Source of the DNA: Haematobia irritans
Taxonomy: Eukaryota > Arthropoda > Insecta > Diptera > Muscidae
Length of the DNA stretch: 64,000 nt
Assembly: GCF_050003625.1 (NCBI RefSeq)
Contig: NC_134398.1
Span: 196,981,700 to 197,045,699, forward strand
Direction: 5' to 3'
The position numbers and the translations under genes were made by a program. The notes beneath the pieces are model-generated. The model did no database searches and was not told where the DNA came from. It saw nothing but the letters and a program-made list of their open reading frames with translations. Positions 1 to 10,879 of this stretch are shown one piece after another (position 1 is the stretch's first letter; the number at the start of each line of letters is the position of its first letter).

Positions 1-287
1 AATTACCGCACAAAAGTTCATATCGGTTCGCAATTATTTCTTCCCTATATATACCGGCCAATAACTGAATATATACATATTTAATCGATCTTTCTTTTGT
101 CTACTATATATCCCGCATGGAATAACTTACAATTTAGTAGATGATGTTAAGAAGTTTTAAGATGCCTTGCCATCGGCCACAACCCAATTAATTCAATTGT
201 GGATGACCGTCTTTAGTAGAATTGTCTACGCAATCCATGGTGGAGGGTACATAAGATTCGGTCTGGCCGAACTTACTGCCGTATATA

Positions 288-1220
288 AAGGGTGATTTGT
301 TAAGAGCTTGATAACTTTTTTAAAAAAAAAACGCATAAAATTTGCAAAATCTCATCGGTTCTTTATTTGAAACGTTAGATTGGTCCATGACATTTACTTT
401 TTGAAGATAATTTCATTTAAATGTTGACCGCGGCTGCGTCTTAGGTGGTCCATTCGGAAAGTCCAATTTTGGGCAACTTTTTCGAGCATTTCGGCCGGAA
501 TAGCCCGAATTTCTTCGGAAATGTTGTCTTCCAAAGCTGGAATAGTTGCTGGCTTATTTCTGTAGACTTTAGACTTGACGTAGCCCCACAAAAAATAGTC
601 TAAAGGCGTCAAATCGCATGATCTTGGTGGCCAACTTACCGGTCCATTTCTTGAGATGAATTGTTCTCCGAAGTTTTCCCTCAAAATGGCCATAGAATCG
701 CGAGCTGTGTGGCATGTAGCGCCATCTTGTTGAAACCAAATGTCAACCAAGTTCAGTTCTTCCATTTTTGGCAACAAAAAGTTTGTTAGCATCGAACGAT
801 AGCGATCGCCATTCACCGTAACGTTGCGTCCAACAGCATCTTTGAAAAAATACGGTCCAATGATTCCACCAGCGTACAAACCACACCAAACAGTGCATTT
901 TTCGGGATGCATGGGCAGTTCTTGAACGGCTTCTGGTTGCTCTTCACTCCAAATGCGGCAATTTTGCTTATTTACGTAGCCATTCAACCAGAAATGAGCC
1001 TCATCGCTGAACAAAATTTGTCGATAAAAAAGCGGATTTTCTGCCAACTTTTCTAGGGCCCATTCACTGAAAATTCGACGTTGTGGCTCGTTAGTAAGTC
1101 TATTCATGATGAAATGTCAAAGCATACTGAGCATCTTTCTCTTTGACACCATGTCTGAAATCCCACGTGATCTGTCAAATACTAATGCATGAAAATCCTA
1201 ACCTCAAAAGAATCACCCTT
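288..1220 (-). mobile_element. rosa-type (DD41D) mariner-like element, internally deleted
   Basis: The ends are inverted AAGGGTGATT (288-297) and AATCACCCTT (1211-1220), flanked by TA on both sides (286-287 and 1221-1222), the target duplication expected of the Tc1/mariner superfamily. The element is 933 bp, shorter than an autonomous relative of about 1.3 kb, and the missing part is the N-terminal end of the transposase. It lies inside the terminal GTATATACTTGTT of a HINE-C copy, so it inserted later than that repeat. Confidence 0.85.
394..1107 (-). CDS. DD41D (rosa-type) transposase, catalytic domain only
   Basis: An uninterrupted 237-residue frame encodes a DDE/D transposase catalytic core, the nuclear enzyme that cuts and rejoins transposon ends. 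The triad is visible: Asp35 in LFSDEAHF, Asp127 in FQQDGATCH and Asp169 in LTPLDYF. The spacing is 91 residues between the first two and 41 between the last two, the DD41D signature of rosa-type elements. Full-length relatives carry roughly 110 more N-terminal residues with paired helix-turn-helix DNA-binding domains. These are absent; the frame opens with MNRLTNEPQ just before the first catalytic strand and the upstream 110 bp hold no HTH. It may be a spontaneous internal deletion with a fortuitous start. Without the binding domain it should not mobilise its own ends. There are no stops or frameshifts inside, so it is either young or retained. Confidence 0.85.
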   Translation of the reverse strand: MNRLTNEPQRRIFSEWALEKLAENPLFYRQILFSDEAHFWLNGYVNKQNCRIWSEEQPEAVQELPMHPEKCTVWCGLYAGGIIGPYFFKDAVGRNVTVNGDRYRSMLTNFLLPKMEELNLVDIWFQQDGATCHTARDSMAILRENFGEQFISRNGPVSWPPRSCDLTPLDYFLWGYVKSKVYRNKPATIPALEDNISEEIRAIPAEMLEKVAQNWTFRMDHLRRSRGQHLNEIIFKK

Positions 1221-1228
1221 TACTTGTT

Positions 1229-3385
1229 AAATATGAAATCTATATCCTAAGTTTAGTATTTATTTTTTAAATAAGCTTAGATTTAAGGCTGAATTACTTT
1301 CTGAACATTTTCTTTGTTTTAAAGTAGCTGCATCCATTGCCCGGTATTAATACCAAAATCTCAAGACTATTAATCTTTTAGAATATTAAGTCAACGACCA
1401 TTGGCTGTTATTTCCTATATAATTTATGTCAGATTGTTACTGGTTGTAAGTTTGTTTACAATTCTTGTTTGTTTTTTTTTTTCTCTTCTTCTTTTTGACA
1501 AAACAATATATTGCCTTAATATCCTGAATACAATTGAATCCTTGTTGTCCTCAACTCGATGGTAAATTTTGAGATTTTGATGTTGTGTCTATTTGTATCT
1601 GTTGCTGTTCTTCCTCCGCAGTTGACGGTGATGTTTTGCTTTGCCATCCCACATAGATGCTGACACACTAAGGCATTGATACAAAAACACACGACAACAT
1701 TTTCATTCGCAAACAGTCAGTTGTGTTTTGTGTTGCCAATAAATGTTGCAAGATCTCAAGAAACGAGAGATTCACCAATGTTAGACATTAGTTTGGGTGG
1801 TAGATGCCAAAGCAAAAACAAAACCGGAAGTTTACTTAAGATATGTGGTAAAGAGAGAGAAAGAGTGTAGGTGTGCGTGTGTGTGCTTTGTAGGTGACAA
1901 GGAAGGAGTAATACAAAGTGACACAAACTGTAAGCTTAGATGACTGTTTTAGTGGCAGTAAATGGGGAAGAGTATGAGGGAGAGAGTATATCGTACATAC
2001 ATACTCATCATTTAAGATGTATAAGTTGAATATACAAACACAACCACACACACATCTGTTATGAAATAAACATTGAACGCAATTTTTATATTCATTACAC
2101 ACACGCACACATAGTCATACAACGACTCATGTCATCCACACAAAAGGACTCTTACTCACACATTATAAATATTTGCCTCAAGTTGTTTACCTATGCTACT
2201 AAGCAAACAAATGTCAATGTGATTGGGTGTGTGGGTATGGGCATCACGAATTATGGGACATGTGAGCTTTCGAAAGGTGTTTCCCATGAAGTTTCGTTAA
2301 AATAATGGTCCTTCAGTAGCAAAACAAGTAAACATTCAAGTATGAACATGACTATGTCATTCAATATATTTTTGAGGAGGGCGTGTGTGTACGTGTGCGT
2401 TTGTATGTGTTATATGAATTTAGATGGTCACATTCGTAAACAATATCAAATCTGCGAAAACAAACAAAGTAATAACAACAATAATTTGAGGTTACCATTG
2501 TACAAATATTTGTGCTTCAATGGACGATGAATTGCATGCCTTCAATAAAAGCAATAGTGTGTGCTTGTGTTTATAATGTGTTTATTTTATAAGTAATTTT
2601 GTCTCATCCCTGTCCTAAAGTCAATGACATCTTTGAGGCGAAGATGAAAACAATTCTCATGAATTAGTATTGTACAAGGCCTGCAGCTACAGTTTTTCCT
2701 ATACGAGTTTGTACGTATATTTATGAATTTTAAAATAAACAATTTGGGGAAAAATATTCAGTTTATTCTTTAGAAATCTTATGAATAATTAATTTTATAA
2801 AAAGGCAAAATTTACTCAAAGAAAAATAGATTGTGGAAGTGAGGAGTTTCATTCTGTATAGGGAGTTTGTAAAACAAAATATTTTGATGAATAGTTTTGA
2901 TGAAAAAAAATAGGGTTTTCTTTTATATTTCGGTAATAGAGAAAAAATATTAATTATCAAAAATCACTTATTCATATTATTCACTAAAATTACGTTCCAA
3001 AATTTATCGAAAATCACTTTATTCACTAAAATTACGTTCCAAAATCGTGAACGAACGGTAAAAAATGAAATGGAAACATTTACGAAAAATCAAAATGGAA
3101 TGTTCTCGATTTCATGAATTGCTTTCGTTTTTTTTTTTTGCCATGAAATGTCTTAAAATATTCGTTAGACATTTTTATGGAAACTCCGTACGTGGTAAAA
3201 TGTGCTAAGGTGGCTCTTAACGCGTATGGAGCAGACAATCCAGGTTCGAGTCACGGTACGGTTTTTTTTTTAATTTTATTTTATAAATTCGTAACCATAA
3301 CAATGTCCTCACAAAGGAGTTCTTTATTTTAACTACACAGAAGTTCATTTGAGTCAATTTTTTATAACTAGCTATTTTATATTTT
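1229..3385. other. Non-coding, mostly single-copy AT-rich DNA
   Basis: No supportable gene. It holds scattered TG/CA-rich microsatellite tracts (around 1870-1890, 2035-2110 and 2380-2400) and short T runs. Short open frames (for example 1676-1870 and 2342-2530) show no domain and mostly translate CA/GT repeats. Near 2965-3060 a short sequence containing ATTCACTAAAATTACGTTCC is duplicated locally. The tRNA-like segment at 3186-3261 is listed separately. Confidence 0.6.
3186..3261 (+). other. tRNA-like segment with box-B motif and T-run
   Basis: This 76-nt stretch begins CCGTACG and ends GGTACGG, giving a near-complementary terminal stem. It contains GGTTCGAGTC, close to the Pol III box B consensus, and a CTCTTAA heptamer like a Lys(CTT) anticodon loop. 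A run of nine T follows, as in a Pol III terminator. The anticodon and T stems do not pair properly, so it is not a functional tRNA gene. A SINE head or decayed tRNA-derived sequence is the likeliest reading. Confidence 0.3.
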
Positions 3386-4777
3386 TATACCCACCACCAT
3401 AGAATGGTGACGGGGTATAATAAGTTTGTCATTCCGTTTGTAACACATCGAAATATCGATTTCCGACTATATAAAGTATATATATTCTTGATCAGGGAGA
3501 AATTCTAAGACGATATGACGATGTCGGTCTGTCTGTCTGTCTGTCTGTCTGTCTGGCTGGCTGTCTGTCTGTCTGTTGTAATCACGCAACAGTCTTCAAT
3601 AATGAAGCAATTGTGCTGAAAGTCTGCAGGCAGGTCAAGTTCGAAGATGGGCTACATCAGTCCAGGTTTTAATATAGTCCCCATATAAACCGACCTCCCG
3701 ATTTGGGGTCTTAGGCTTATAGAAATCGTAGTTTTTTTTTTTATCCAATTTGCCTGAAATTGGAAATCTAGAGGTATTTTAGCACCATAAAGAGGTGTGC
3801 CAAAAATGGTGAGCATCGGTTGATGTTTAGGTATAGCACCCATATGGAACGATTTCCCGATTTTGCTCATTGGTCGTCTAGAAAGTGTATTTTCTGTCCA
3901 ATTTGCCTGAAATTTAAAATCTAAAGGTATTTTATGACCATAAAGAAGTGTGCCAAAAATGGTGAGTATCGGTCCATGTTTTGGTATAGCCCCCATATAG
4001 ACCGATCTCCCGATTTTACATCTTGGGTTTATAGAATCCGTAGTTTATATACAATTTGCCTGAAATTGGAAATTTATAGGTATTTTAGGACCACAAAGAG
4101 GTGTGCCACAAATGGTGAGTATCGGTCCATGTTTTGGTATAGCCCCCATATAGACCGATATGCCGATTTTATTTCTTGGGCTTCTAGAATCCGAAGTTTT
4201 TATAAAATTTGCTTGAAATTGGAAATCTAGAGGTATTTTCGGGCCATAAAGAGGTGTGCCGAAAACGGTGAGTATCGGTCCATATTTCAGTATAGCCCCC
4301 ATAAAAACGATCTCTTTATTTAATTCCTTGGGTTTCTAGATGCCGTAGTTTTTATCCGATTTGCCTGAAATTGTAAATATTCTGGTATTTTAGGCTCACA
4401 AAAACGTGTATCGGATTAAGTTTTTATCGGTCCATTTGGTAATGCCTCCATATAGACCGACTTCACTTCTTGGTTCTTAAGGGTTTAGAAGGCGCACTGA
4501 TCATGAAAATTGTTTGAAACTCAATGTAAAATTTCCAGATTTTACAATTTTCTTGCACACTTACAAGAGATGTTACTGATTCCTCTCAAAACTCAAACAA
4601 AAATGGATTTATAAAATCCAGAATCTGATCAAGTCTTCTTAGGTAAAATTTTTACTTTTATCTTCGGGAAGTGTCCTCAAGCCCTCCTGAAATTTCAAAG
4701 CAAACCCTAATATTTGGTCCATGGTGGTGGGTATTTAAGATTCGGCACGGCCGAACTTACTGCTTTATATACTTGTT
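3386..4777 (+). mobile_element. HINE-A copy 1 (DINE-1/mini-me-like)
   Basis: It starts TTTTATACCCACCACCATAG with the TATACCC/GGGTATAA hairpin, then the conserved core (TTTGTCATTCCGTTTGTAAC, TATAAAGTATATATATTC), then a GTCT/GGCT microsatellite at 3524-3577. A tandem array of about 150-bp units follows, each with GTATAGCCCCCATATAGACC and AATTTGCCTGAAATTGGAAA. The 3' end has the hairpin TTCGGCACGGCCGAA and TATATACTTGTTT. Open frames such as 3652-3996 and 4045-4302 (minus) are read-through of the array and not genes. Confidence 0.8.
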
Positions 4778-4820
4778 TAAAGAAATTTTAAAATTTTTTG
4801 TTTCAATTATCCTACAAATA

Positions 4821-6088
4821 ACAGGTTCGCTGATAAGTCCCCGGTCTAACAAAGAAAAACACATTTTTTTTTTGTCAAAATTCGTTTTTATTATTCAACA
4901 TAGTTTCCTTCAAGAGCGATACAACGATTATAAAGACCTTCCAATTTTTTGATACCATTTCAGTAGTACTCCTTCGGTTTTGCCTCAAAATAGGCCTCAG
5001 TTTCGGCGATCACCTCTTCATTGCAGCCAATTTTTTTCCCTGCGAGCATCCTTTTGAGGTCTGAGAACAAGAAAAAGTCGCTGGGGGCCATATCTGAAGA
5101 ATACGGTGTGTGGGGAAGCAATTCGAAGCCCAATTCATGAATTTTTGCCATCGTTCTCAATGACTTGTGGCACGGTGCGTTGTCTTGGTGGAACAACACT
5201 TTTTTCTTCTTCATATGGGGCCGTTTTGCCGCGATTTCGACGCTCCAATAACGCCATATAATAGTCACTGTTGATGGTTTTTCCCTTCTCAAGATAATCG
5301 ATAAAAATTATTCCATGCGCATCCCAAAAAACAGAGGCCATTACTTTTGAGTCTTTCCACGCTTCGGAGACGGTTCACCGGTCGCTGTCTACTCTGCCGA
5401 CTGTCGATTGGACTCAGGAGTGTAGTGATGGAGCCATGTTTCATCCATTGTCACATATCGACGGAAAAACTCGGGTTTATTACGAGTTAACAGCTGCAAA
5501 CACCGCTCAGAATCATCAACACGTTGTTGTTTTTGGTCAAATGTGAGCTCGCGCGGCACCCATTTTGCACAGGGCCTTCGCATATCCAAATATTGATGAA
5601 TAATATGACTAACACGATCCTTTGATATCTTTAAGGCCTCTGCAATCCCGATCAACTTCATTTTCCGGTCATTCAAAATTATTTTGTGGATTTTTTTGAT
5701 GTTTTCGTTGGTAACCACCTCTTTCGGGCGTCCACCGCCCTCCGTGCTCACTTCACCATGCTTGAATTTTGCATACCAATCAATTATTGTTGATTTCCCT
5801 GGGCCAGAGTCCGGAAACTCATTATCAAGCCAAGTTTTTGCTTCCACCATATTTCTTCCCTTCAGAAAACAGTATTTTATCAAAACACGAAATTCCTTTT
5901 TTTCCATTTTTTTTTCACAATAACAAAAGTTGCTTCACAAAAGACGCTCTATCTCACAAACTAATTGACTTACAGACGTCAAATTTTGACATGAATCATT
6001 TGAAGGTTGGTACTATATAAAAATAATATGCATTTAATACTAGCGTCGCCATCTATGTGTCAGACCTGGGACTTATCAGCCAACCTGT
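4821..6088 (-). mobile_element. mariner (irritans group, Himar1-like), degraded copy
   Basis: Inverted ends ACAGGTTCGCTGATAAGTCC (4821) and the complement ending CAGCCAACCTGT (6088) are flanked by TA at 4819-4820 and 6089-6090. The length of 1268 bp is near the roughly 1.29 kb of the fuller copy at 27026-28319; the shortfall matches visible deletions in the coding region. The DNA to the right is a 29-bp minisatellite remnant and to the left the tail of HINE-A copy 1. Confidence 0.92.
4891..5907 (-). pseudogene. mariner transposase pseudogene (DD34D, Himar1-like)
   Basis: Reading leftward from the ATG at 5907, the frame begins MEKKEFRVLIKYCF, the start of irritans-group mariner transposase, with both helix-turn-helix regions recognisable. 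Damage against the copy at 27205-28251 includes: a 9-bp loss near the GRPKE motif; a Trp-to-stop change just after NRQSAE (about 5386-5388); a 12-bp in-frame loss before VMASVFWD; an 8-bp loss after the LLER motif that shifts the frame; and a Gln-to-stop change after PKEYY. The natural stop is at 4891-4893. The three catalytic Asp codons (in MDETW, HQDNAP and APSDFF) survive, but not in one frame. It is dead and clearly more decayed than its sister. Confidence 0.9.
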
Positions 6089-6091
6089 TAT

Positions 6092-6357
6092 ATTAATTTT
6101 ATTTCTATAGAAAATTTTGACAAAATTTTACTTCCATAGAAAATTTTGTCAAAATTTTACTTCCATAGAAAATTTTGTCAAAATTTTATTTTCATAGTAA
6201 ATTTTTTGAAAATTTTATTTCTATAGAATATTTTCCCAAAATTTTACTTCTATATAAAATTTTGGCAAAATTTAACTACTTTTAAAACATTTTGTCAAAA
6301 TTTTATTTCTATAGTAGATATTTCCAAAATTTTATTTCTTTATATAATTGTATTAAT
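6092..6357 (+). repeat. 29-bp minisatellite remnant
   Basis: About nine degenerate repeats of the unit built from AAAATTTTGTC and TTTCTATAGAAA lie between the mariner and HINE-A copy 2. Sequence drift is high. It does not code. Confidence 0.8.
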
Positions 6358-8331
6358 TTTTATACCCACCACCATAGAATGGTGACGGGGGTATAATAAG
6401 TTTGTCATTCCGTTTGTAACACATTGAAATATCGATTTCCGACTATATAAAGTATATATATTCTTGATCAGGGAGAAATTCTAAGACGATATAGCCATGT
6501 CCGTCTGTCTGTCTGTTTTAATCACGCTACAGTCTTCAATAATAAAGCAATCGTGCTGAAATTTCGCACAAACTCGTCTTTTGTCTGCAGGCAGGTCAAG
6601 TTCGAAGATGGGCTATATCGGTCCAAGTTTTGATATAGTCCCCATATAAACCGACCTCCCGATTTGGGGTCTTGGGCTTATAAAAACCTTAGTTTCTTTC
6701 CAATTTGCCTGAAAATGGAAATCTAGAGGTATTGTAGGACCACAAAGAGCTGTGCCAAAAATGGTGAGTATCGGTTCAGGTTTTGGTATAGCCCCCATAT
6801 AGACCGATCTCCAGTTTTTACTTCTTGGCCGTCTAAAATCTGTAGTTTTTATCCAATTTGCCTGAAATTGGAAATCTAGAGGTATTTTATGACCACAAAG
6901 AGGTGTGCCAAAAATGGTGACTATCGGTCCATGTTTTGGTATATCCCCCATATAGACCGATATCCCGATATGGGGTCTTGGGCTTATAGAATCCGTATTT
7001 TTTATCCAATTTGCCTGAAATTGAAAATCTAGAGGTATTTTGGGACAGTAAAGAGGTGTGCCGAAAATGGTGAGTATCGGTCCATTTTTTGGTATAGCCC
7101 CCATATAGACGGATATCCAGTTTTTACTTCTTGGGCGTCTAAAATCTGTAGTTTTAATCCAATTTGCCTGAAATTGGAAATCTAGAGGTATTTTATGACC
7201 ACAAAGAGGTGTGCCAAAAATGGTGACTATCGGTCCATGTTTTGGTATATCCCCCATATAGATCGATCTCCCGATATGGGGTCTTGGGCTTATAGAATCC
7301 GTAGTTTTTATCCAATTTGCCTGAAATTGGAAATCTAGAGGTATTTTAGAACCCTTAAAAAGTGTGCTGAAAATGATTAGTATCGGACCATGTGTTTATA
7401 TAGCCCCCATATAGACCGATCTCCAGATTTTATTCTTGGGCTTATAGAAACCGTAGTTTTTATCCAACTTGCCTCAAATTGGAAATCTAGAGGTATTTTA
7501 GGACCATAAAAAAGTATGCCGAAAATGGTGAGTATAGGTCCATGTTTTGATATAGCCATTAGATAGACCGATCTCCCGATATTACTTTTTGGGCTTCTAG
7601 AAACCGTAATTGTAGTCCACTTTGCCTGAAATCGAAAATATGTAGGTTTTTAGGAATATAAATAGGTGTGGAAGAAATTATTTTATTTTTTAGGCTTCTA
7701 GAATCCGTAGTTTTTATCTAATTTGCCTGAAATGAGAAATCTAGAGTTATTTTAGGACCTTAAATATGAGAGCCGAAAATGGCGTGTATTGGTCCATGTT
7801 TTGGTTTATTTCCCAAATAGACCGATCTCCCGATTTTACTTCTTGGGCTTTTAGAAACCATAGTTTTTATCAAATTTGCAGGAAACTTTAAATCTAGAAG
7901 TATTTTAGGAACATAAAGAGGTGTGCCGAAAATGGTGAATATCGGCCCATGTGCACTGATAATGAAAATTGCTTGAAACTGAATTATAGTTTCCAGATTT
8001 TACTTCTGGTAATCATTTAAATAGTGGGGGTAAAAATCTACAGATGTTAGATTTTAAATCATGGCGTTATTTCATCGTTTTCTTGCACACTTGCACGCGA
8101 TGTTTATGATTCCTCTAAAACTCAAACAAATATGGTTCTTATAAATCCAGAATCTGATCTAGTCTTCATAGGTAAAATCTTTGAATTTATCTTCGGGACG
8201 TGTACTGGTTGAACTGATCTGCTTGTCACCAAATCCCTCTGAAATTTTCACAGGAAGCTATAATATTTGATTCATGGTGGTGGGTATTTATGATTCGGCC
8301 CGGCCGAACTTACTAGTTTATATACTTGTTT
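6358..8331 (+). mobile_element. HINE-A copy 2, longest family-A array
   Basis: 5' core from TTTTATACCCACC, a short GTCT tract at 6502-6516, then an array of 153-bp units. The GCCCCCATAT-type anchors sit at 6791, 6944, 7097 and 7250, exactly 153 bp apart. It ends in a CGGCCCGGCCG hairpin and TATATACTTGTT at 8330. A 214-codon minus-strand frame at 6613-7257 is a product of the unit being divisible by three, with 51-residue repeats starting MG-IPK. The next element, HINE-B copy 1, begins directly at the terminal T run. Confidence 0.82.
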
Positions 8332-9669
8332 TTTTATACCATTCACCACTACTGTGGTACAGGGTATAATAAGTTTGTGCATTTGTATGTAACGCCAAGA
8401 AGGAAAAGTCTGAGACCCATCGTTTACCGATCGTCTTAGAATTAAATTCTGAGTCGATTTAGCGATGTCCGTCTGTCTGTTGGTGTATTTTTATGTGCAA
8501 AGTACAGCTCGTTTTAGTCCGATTGTCCTAAAATTTGGTATAGGGTCCTGTTTCGGCTCAAAGACGATTCCTATTGATTTCGGAAAAAATCGGTTCAGAT
8601 TTAGATATAGCTGCCATATATATATTTCACCGATCTGGTCATAATTGGCGTGTATATCAACCGATCTTCCTCAAATTCCGTACATCCGAATATTTTATGA
8701 GTCTCGAAAAACTTGCAAAATATCAGCCAAATCGGTTCAGATTTAGATATAGCTCCCATATATAGCTTTCGCCCGATTTACACTCATTTGCCCACAGAGG
8801 CCAATTTTTTGCTCCGACTTAGTTGAAATTTTGCATAGGGAGTAGAATTAGCATTGTAACTATGCGTGCCAAATTTGGTTGAAATCGGTTCAGATTTGGA
8901 TATATCTCCCATATATAGCTTTCGCCCGATTTACACTCATATGACCACAGAGGCCAATTTTTAACTCCGATTTAGTTGAAATTTTGCACAGGGAGTAGAA
9001 TTAGCATTGTTGCTATGCGTGCTAAATTTAGTTGAAATCGGTTCAGATTTAGTTATATCTCCCATATATAGCTTTCGCCCGATTTACACTCATATGACCA
9101 CAGAGTCCAATTTTTAACTCCGATTTAGTTGAAATTTTGCACAGGGAGTAGAATTAGCATTGTTGCTATGCGTGCCAAATTTGGTTGAAATCGGTTCAGA
9201 TTTAGATATAACTCCCATATATATGTTTTTCTGATTTCGACAAAAATGGTCAAAATACCAACATTTTCCTTGTGAAATCGCCACTGCTTACTCGAAAAGT
9301 TGTAAAAATGACTCTAATTTTCCTAAACTTCTAATACATATATATCGAACGATAAATCATAAATAAACTTTTGCGAAGTTTCCTTAAAATTGCTTCAGAT
9401 TTAAATGTTTCGCATATTTTTTTACTAACATTGTGTTCCACCCTAGTGCTTTAGCCGACTTAAACTTTGAGTCTATAGATTTTGCAGAAGTCTATCAAAT
9501 TCTGTCCAAATCGAGTGATGTTTAAATGTATGTATTTGGGACAAACTTTTATATATAGCACCCAACACATTTGACGGATGTGATATGGTATCGAAAATTT
9601 AAATTTACAAAGTGGTGCAGGGTATAATATAGTCGGCCCCGCCCGACTTTAGACTTTCCTTACTTGTTT
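8332..9669 (+). mobile_element. HINE-B copy 1, complete
   Basis: It begins TTTTTATACCATTCACCACT with the hairpin partner TACAGGGTATAATA, then GTCCGTCTGTCTG at 8467. Array units are anchored by GAAATCGGTTCAGATTT at 8881, 9034 and 9187, a period of exactly 153 bp. The 3' end shows GTGCAGGGTATAATATAGTC, the hairpin AGTCGGCCCCGCCCGACT, and CTTTCCTTACTTGTTTT. Head-to-tail contact with HINE-A copy 2 leaves no spacer. It is a good reference for the family. Confidence 0.82.
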
Positions 9670-9872
9670 TTAATTTTATTTTATAGAAAATTTTGTCAAA
9701 AAAAATTTTGTCAAAATTTTATTTCTATAGAAAATTTTGTCCAAATTTTATTTCTGTAGAATTTTTTATCAAAATTTTATAGTTTTAAAAAATTTTATCA
9801 AAGTTTTAACACTCTAGAAAATTTTATTTCTATAGAAAATTTTACCAAAATGTTATTTCTATAGAAAATTAT
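9669..9872 (+). repeat. 29-bp minisatellite remnant
   Basis: About seven degenerate units of the TTTCTATAGAAA minisatellite directly follow the HINE-B 3' terminus. Confidence 0.75.
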
Positions 9873-10879
9873 GCGGAGAACCAGAAAAACTTTTTGCTGA
9901 ATATGCATTTATTCCTTTTTGGCAAGCCAAGTTATTTTGAGTCTGAAGTCTTTTAACTTTTCCCAACCTACAAAATCATTACTGCATCCTTAAAACATTC
10001 GCATGTCTTATTTCTCTTAAGTTGATTTACTCCCTCTAACACATCTTTCTTTGGGGTAAATAATAACATTACGCACAACTGTTTAACATCCAACACAAAA
10101 GCCCCTTCCAATACCAATACGGAATAGTTTGTTCGAGTACCAAAAAGAGATATTATCACAAAAAAAATATTTGTGATGATAAAGCAATTTATCGAACAAC
10201 ACTTATACTGACGATAACATGTTCTGGATCCATTTGTATTGGAAATTACAAGGAATTTTTCTTTTGCTCTCCATAACACCTTCATCAAATGACTACTTCT
10301 TCATCGAAACATCACAGTGTTACCCATTCTGGTCTCGCATGGCACAATTTAAGGCACTCATGGAGGATATTTGCTTACCCGCCCATTTTAACGTGTTCAC
10401 CACATAGTATAGTAAACAATTGTATGGATGAGTGGTGGTGGTGACCGGAGTAATGAGAAGTGGGAATTGTGGTATGAAGGTGAGAGATCTTAATGCAATA
10501 AGCTGTTAGGATTGCTAACATATTGTCGATGTTGGTTTGCCGGTTAGATTGGTTATCAGATTCGATTGTAAGGTTGTGGCAAACATCTGAACATTCGTAT
10601 ATTTACCAAAAAATACCCATAACATCATAATACATATGATGAGGATAAAAGCTACATTGGCTGATGGCATCAAACAAGGAAACACACGTATTCACAAAGA
10701 GATACATTAAGGTGGGTCTGCATATTTGATATTAAGGGAAAATTTTATTTTTTGGAGGAAATTTTAAATGGGATGTAAAGTTGAGGGGTTACCAAGTTTT
10801 TGACTTAAAACAATCTAGCACAAAGGAGCTTTAAAACATTGAGGGCCTATGTTATTTGGAGAGCTTTTCCCTTAAATTT
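9873..10879. other. Apparently single-copy DNA, no gene seen
   Basis: Frames of 106 codons (9968-10288, minus) and 62 codons (10219-10407, plus) overlap in opposite directions. Neither shows a domain, signal peptide or splice context I can defend. Base composition is less AT-skewed than the surrounding repeats, so this could be host sequence. Confidence 0.4.

Larger units (their letters stand above)
1..1228 (+). mobile_element. HINE-C copy 1, 3' end only (interrupted by DD41D element)
   Basis: This is the 3' block of a DINE-1/Helentron-like repeat entering from the window's left edge. It carries the family-C landmarks: the segment with AATTGTGGATGACCGTC, the ATCCATGGTGGAGGGTACAT motif, then a GC hairpin (TTCGGTCTGGCCGAA) and the terminus GTATATACTTGTT. 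That terminus is split: the first part ends at 287 and the last bases (TACTTGTT) are at 1221-1228, because a rosa-type transposon sits in the TA between. Family assignment rests on matching copies at 14466-14708, 17610-17852 and 21060-21300. Confidence 0.75.

Noticed and set aside
3186..3261. Functional tRNA-Lys(CTT) gene
   Set aside because: Length, box B and T run fit, but anticodon and T stems do not pair.
6613..7257. 214-codon minus-strand frame with 51-residue repeats
   Set aside because: It is the 153-bp HINE array, divisible by three, so one frame stays open. Similar frames arise in families A and C with unrelated peptides and none has a domain.
9968..10407. Host gene exons
   Set aside because: Opposite overlapping frames without domain, codon bias or credible splice sites.
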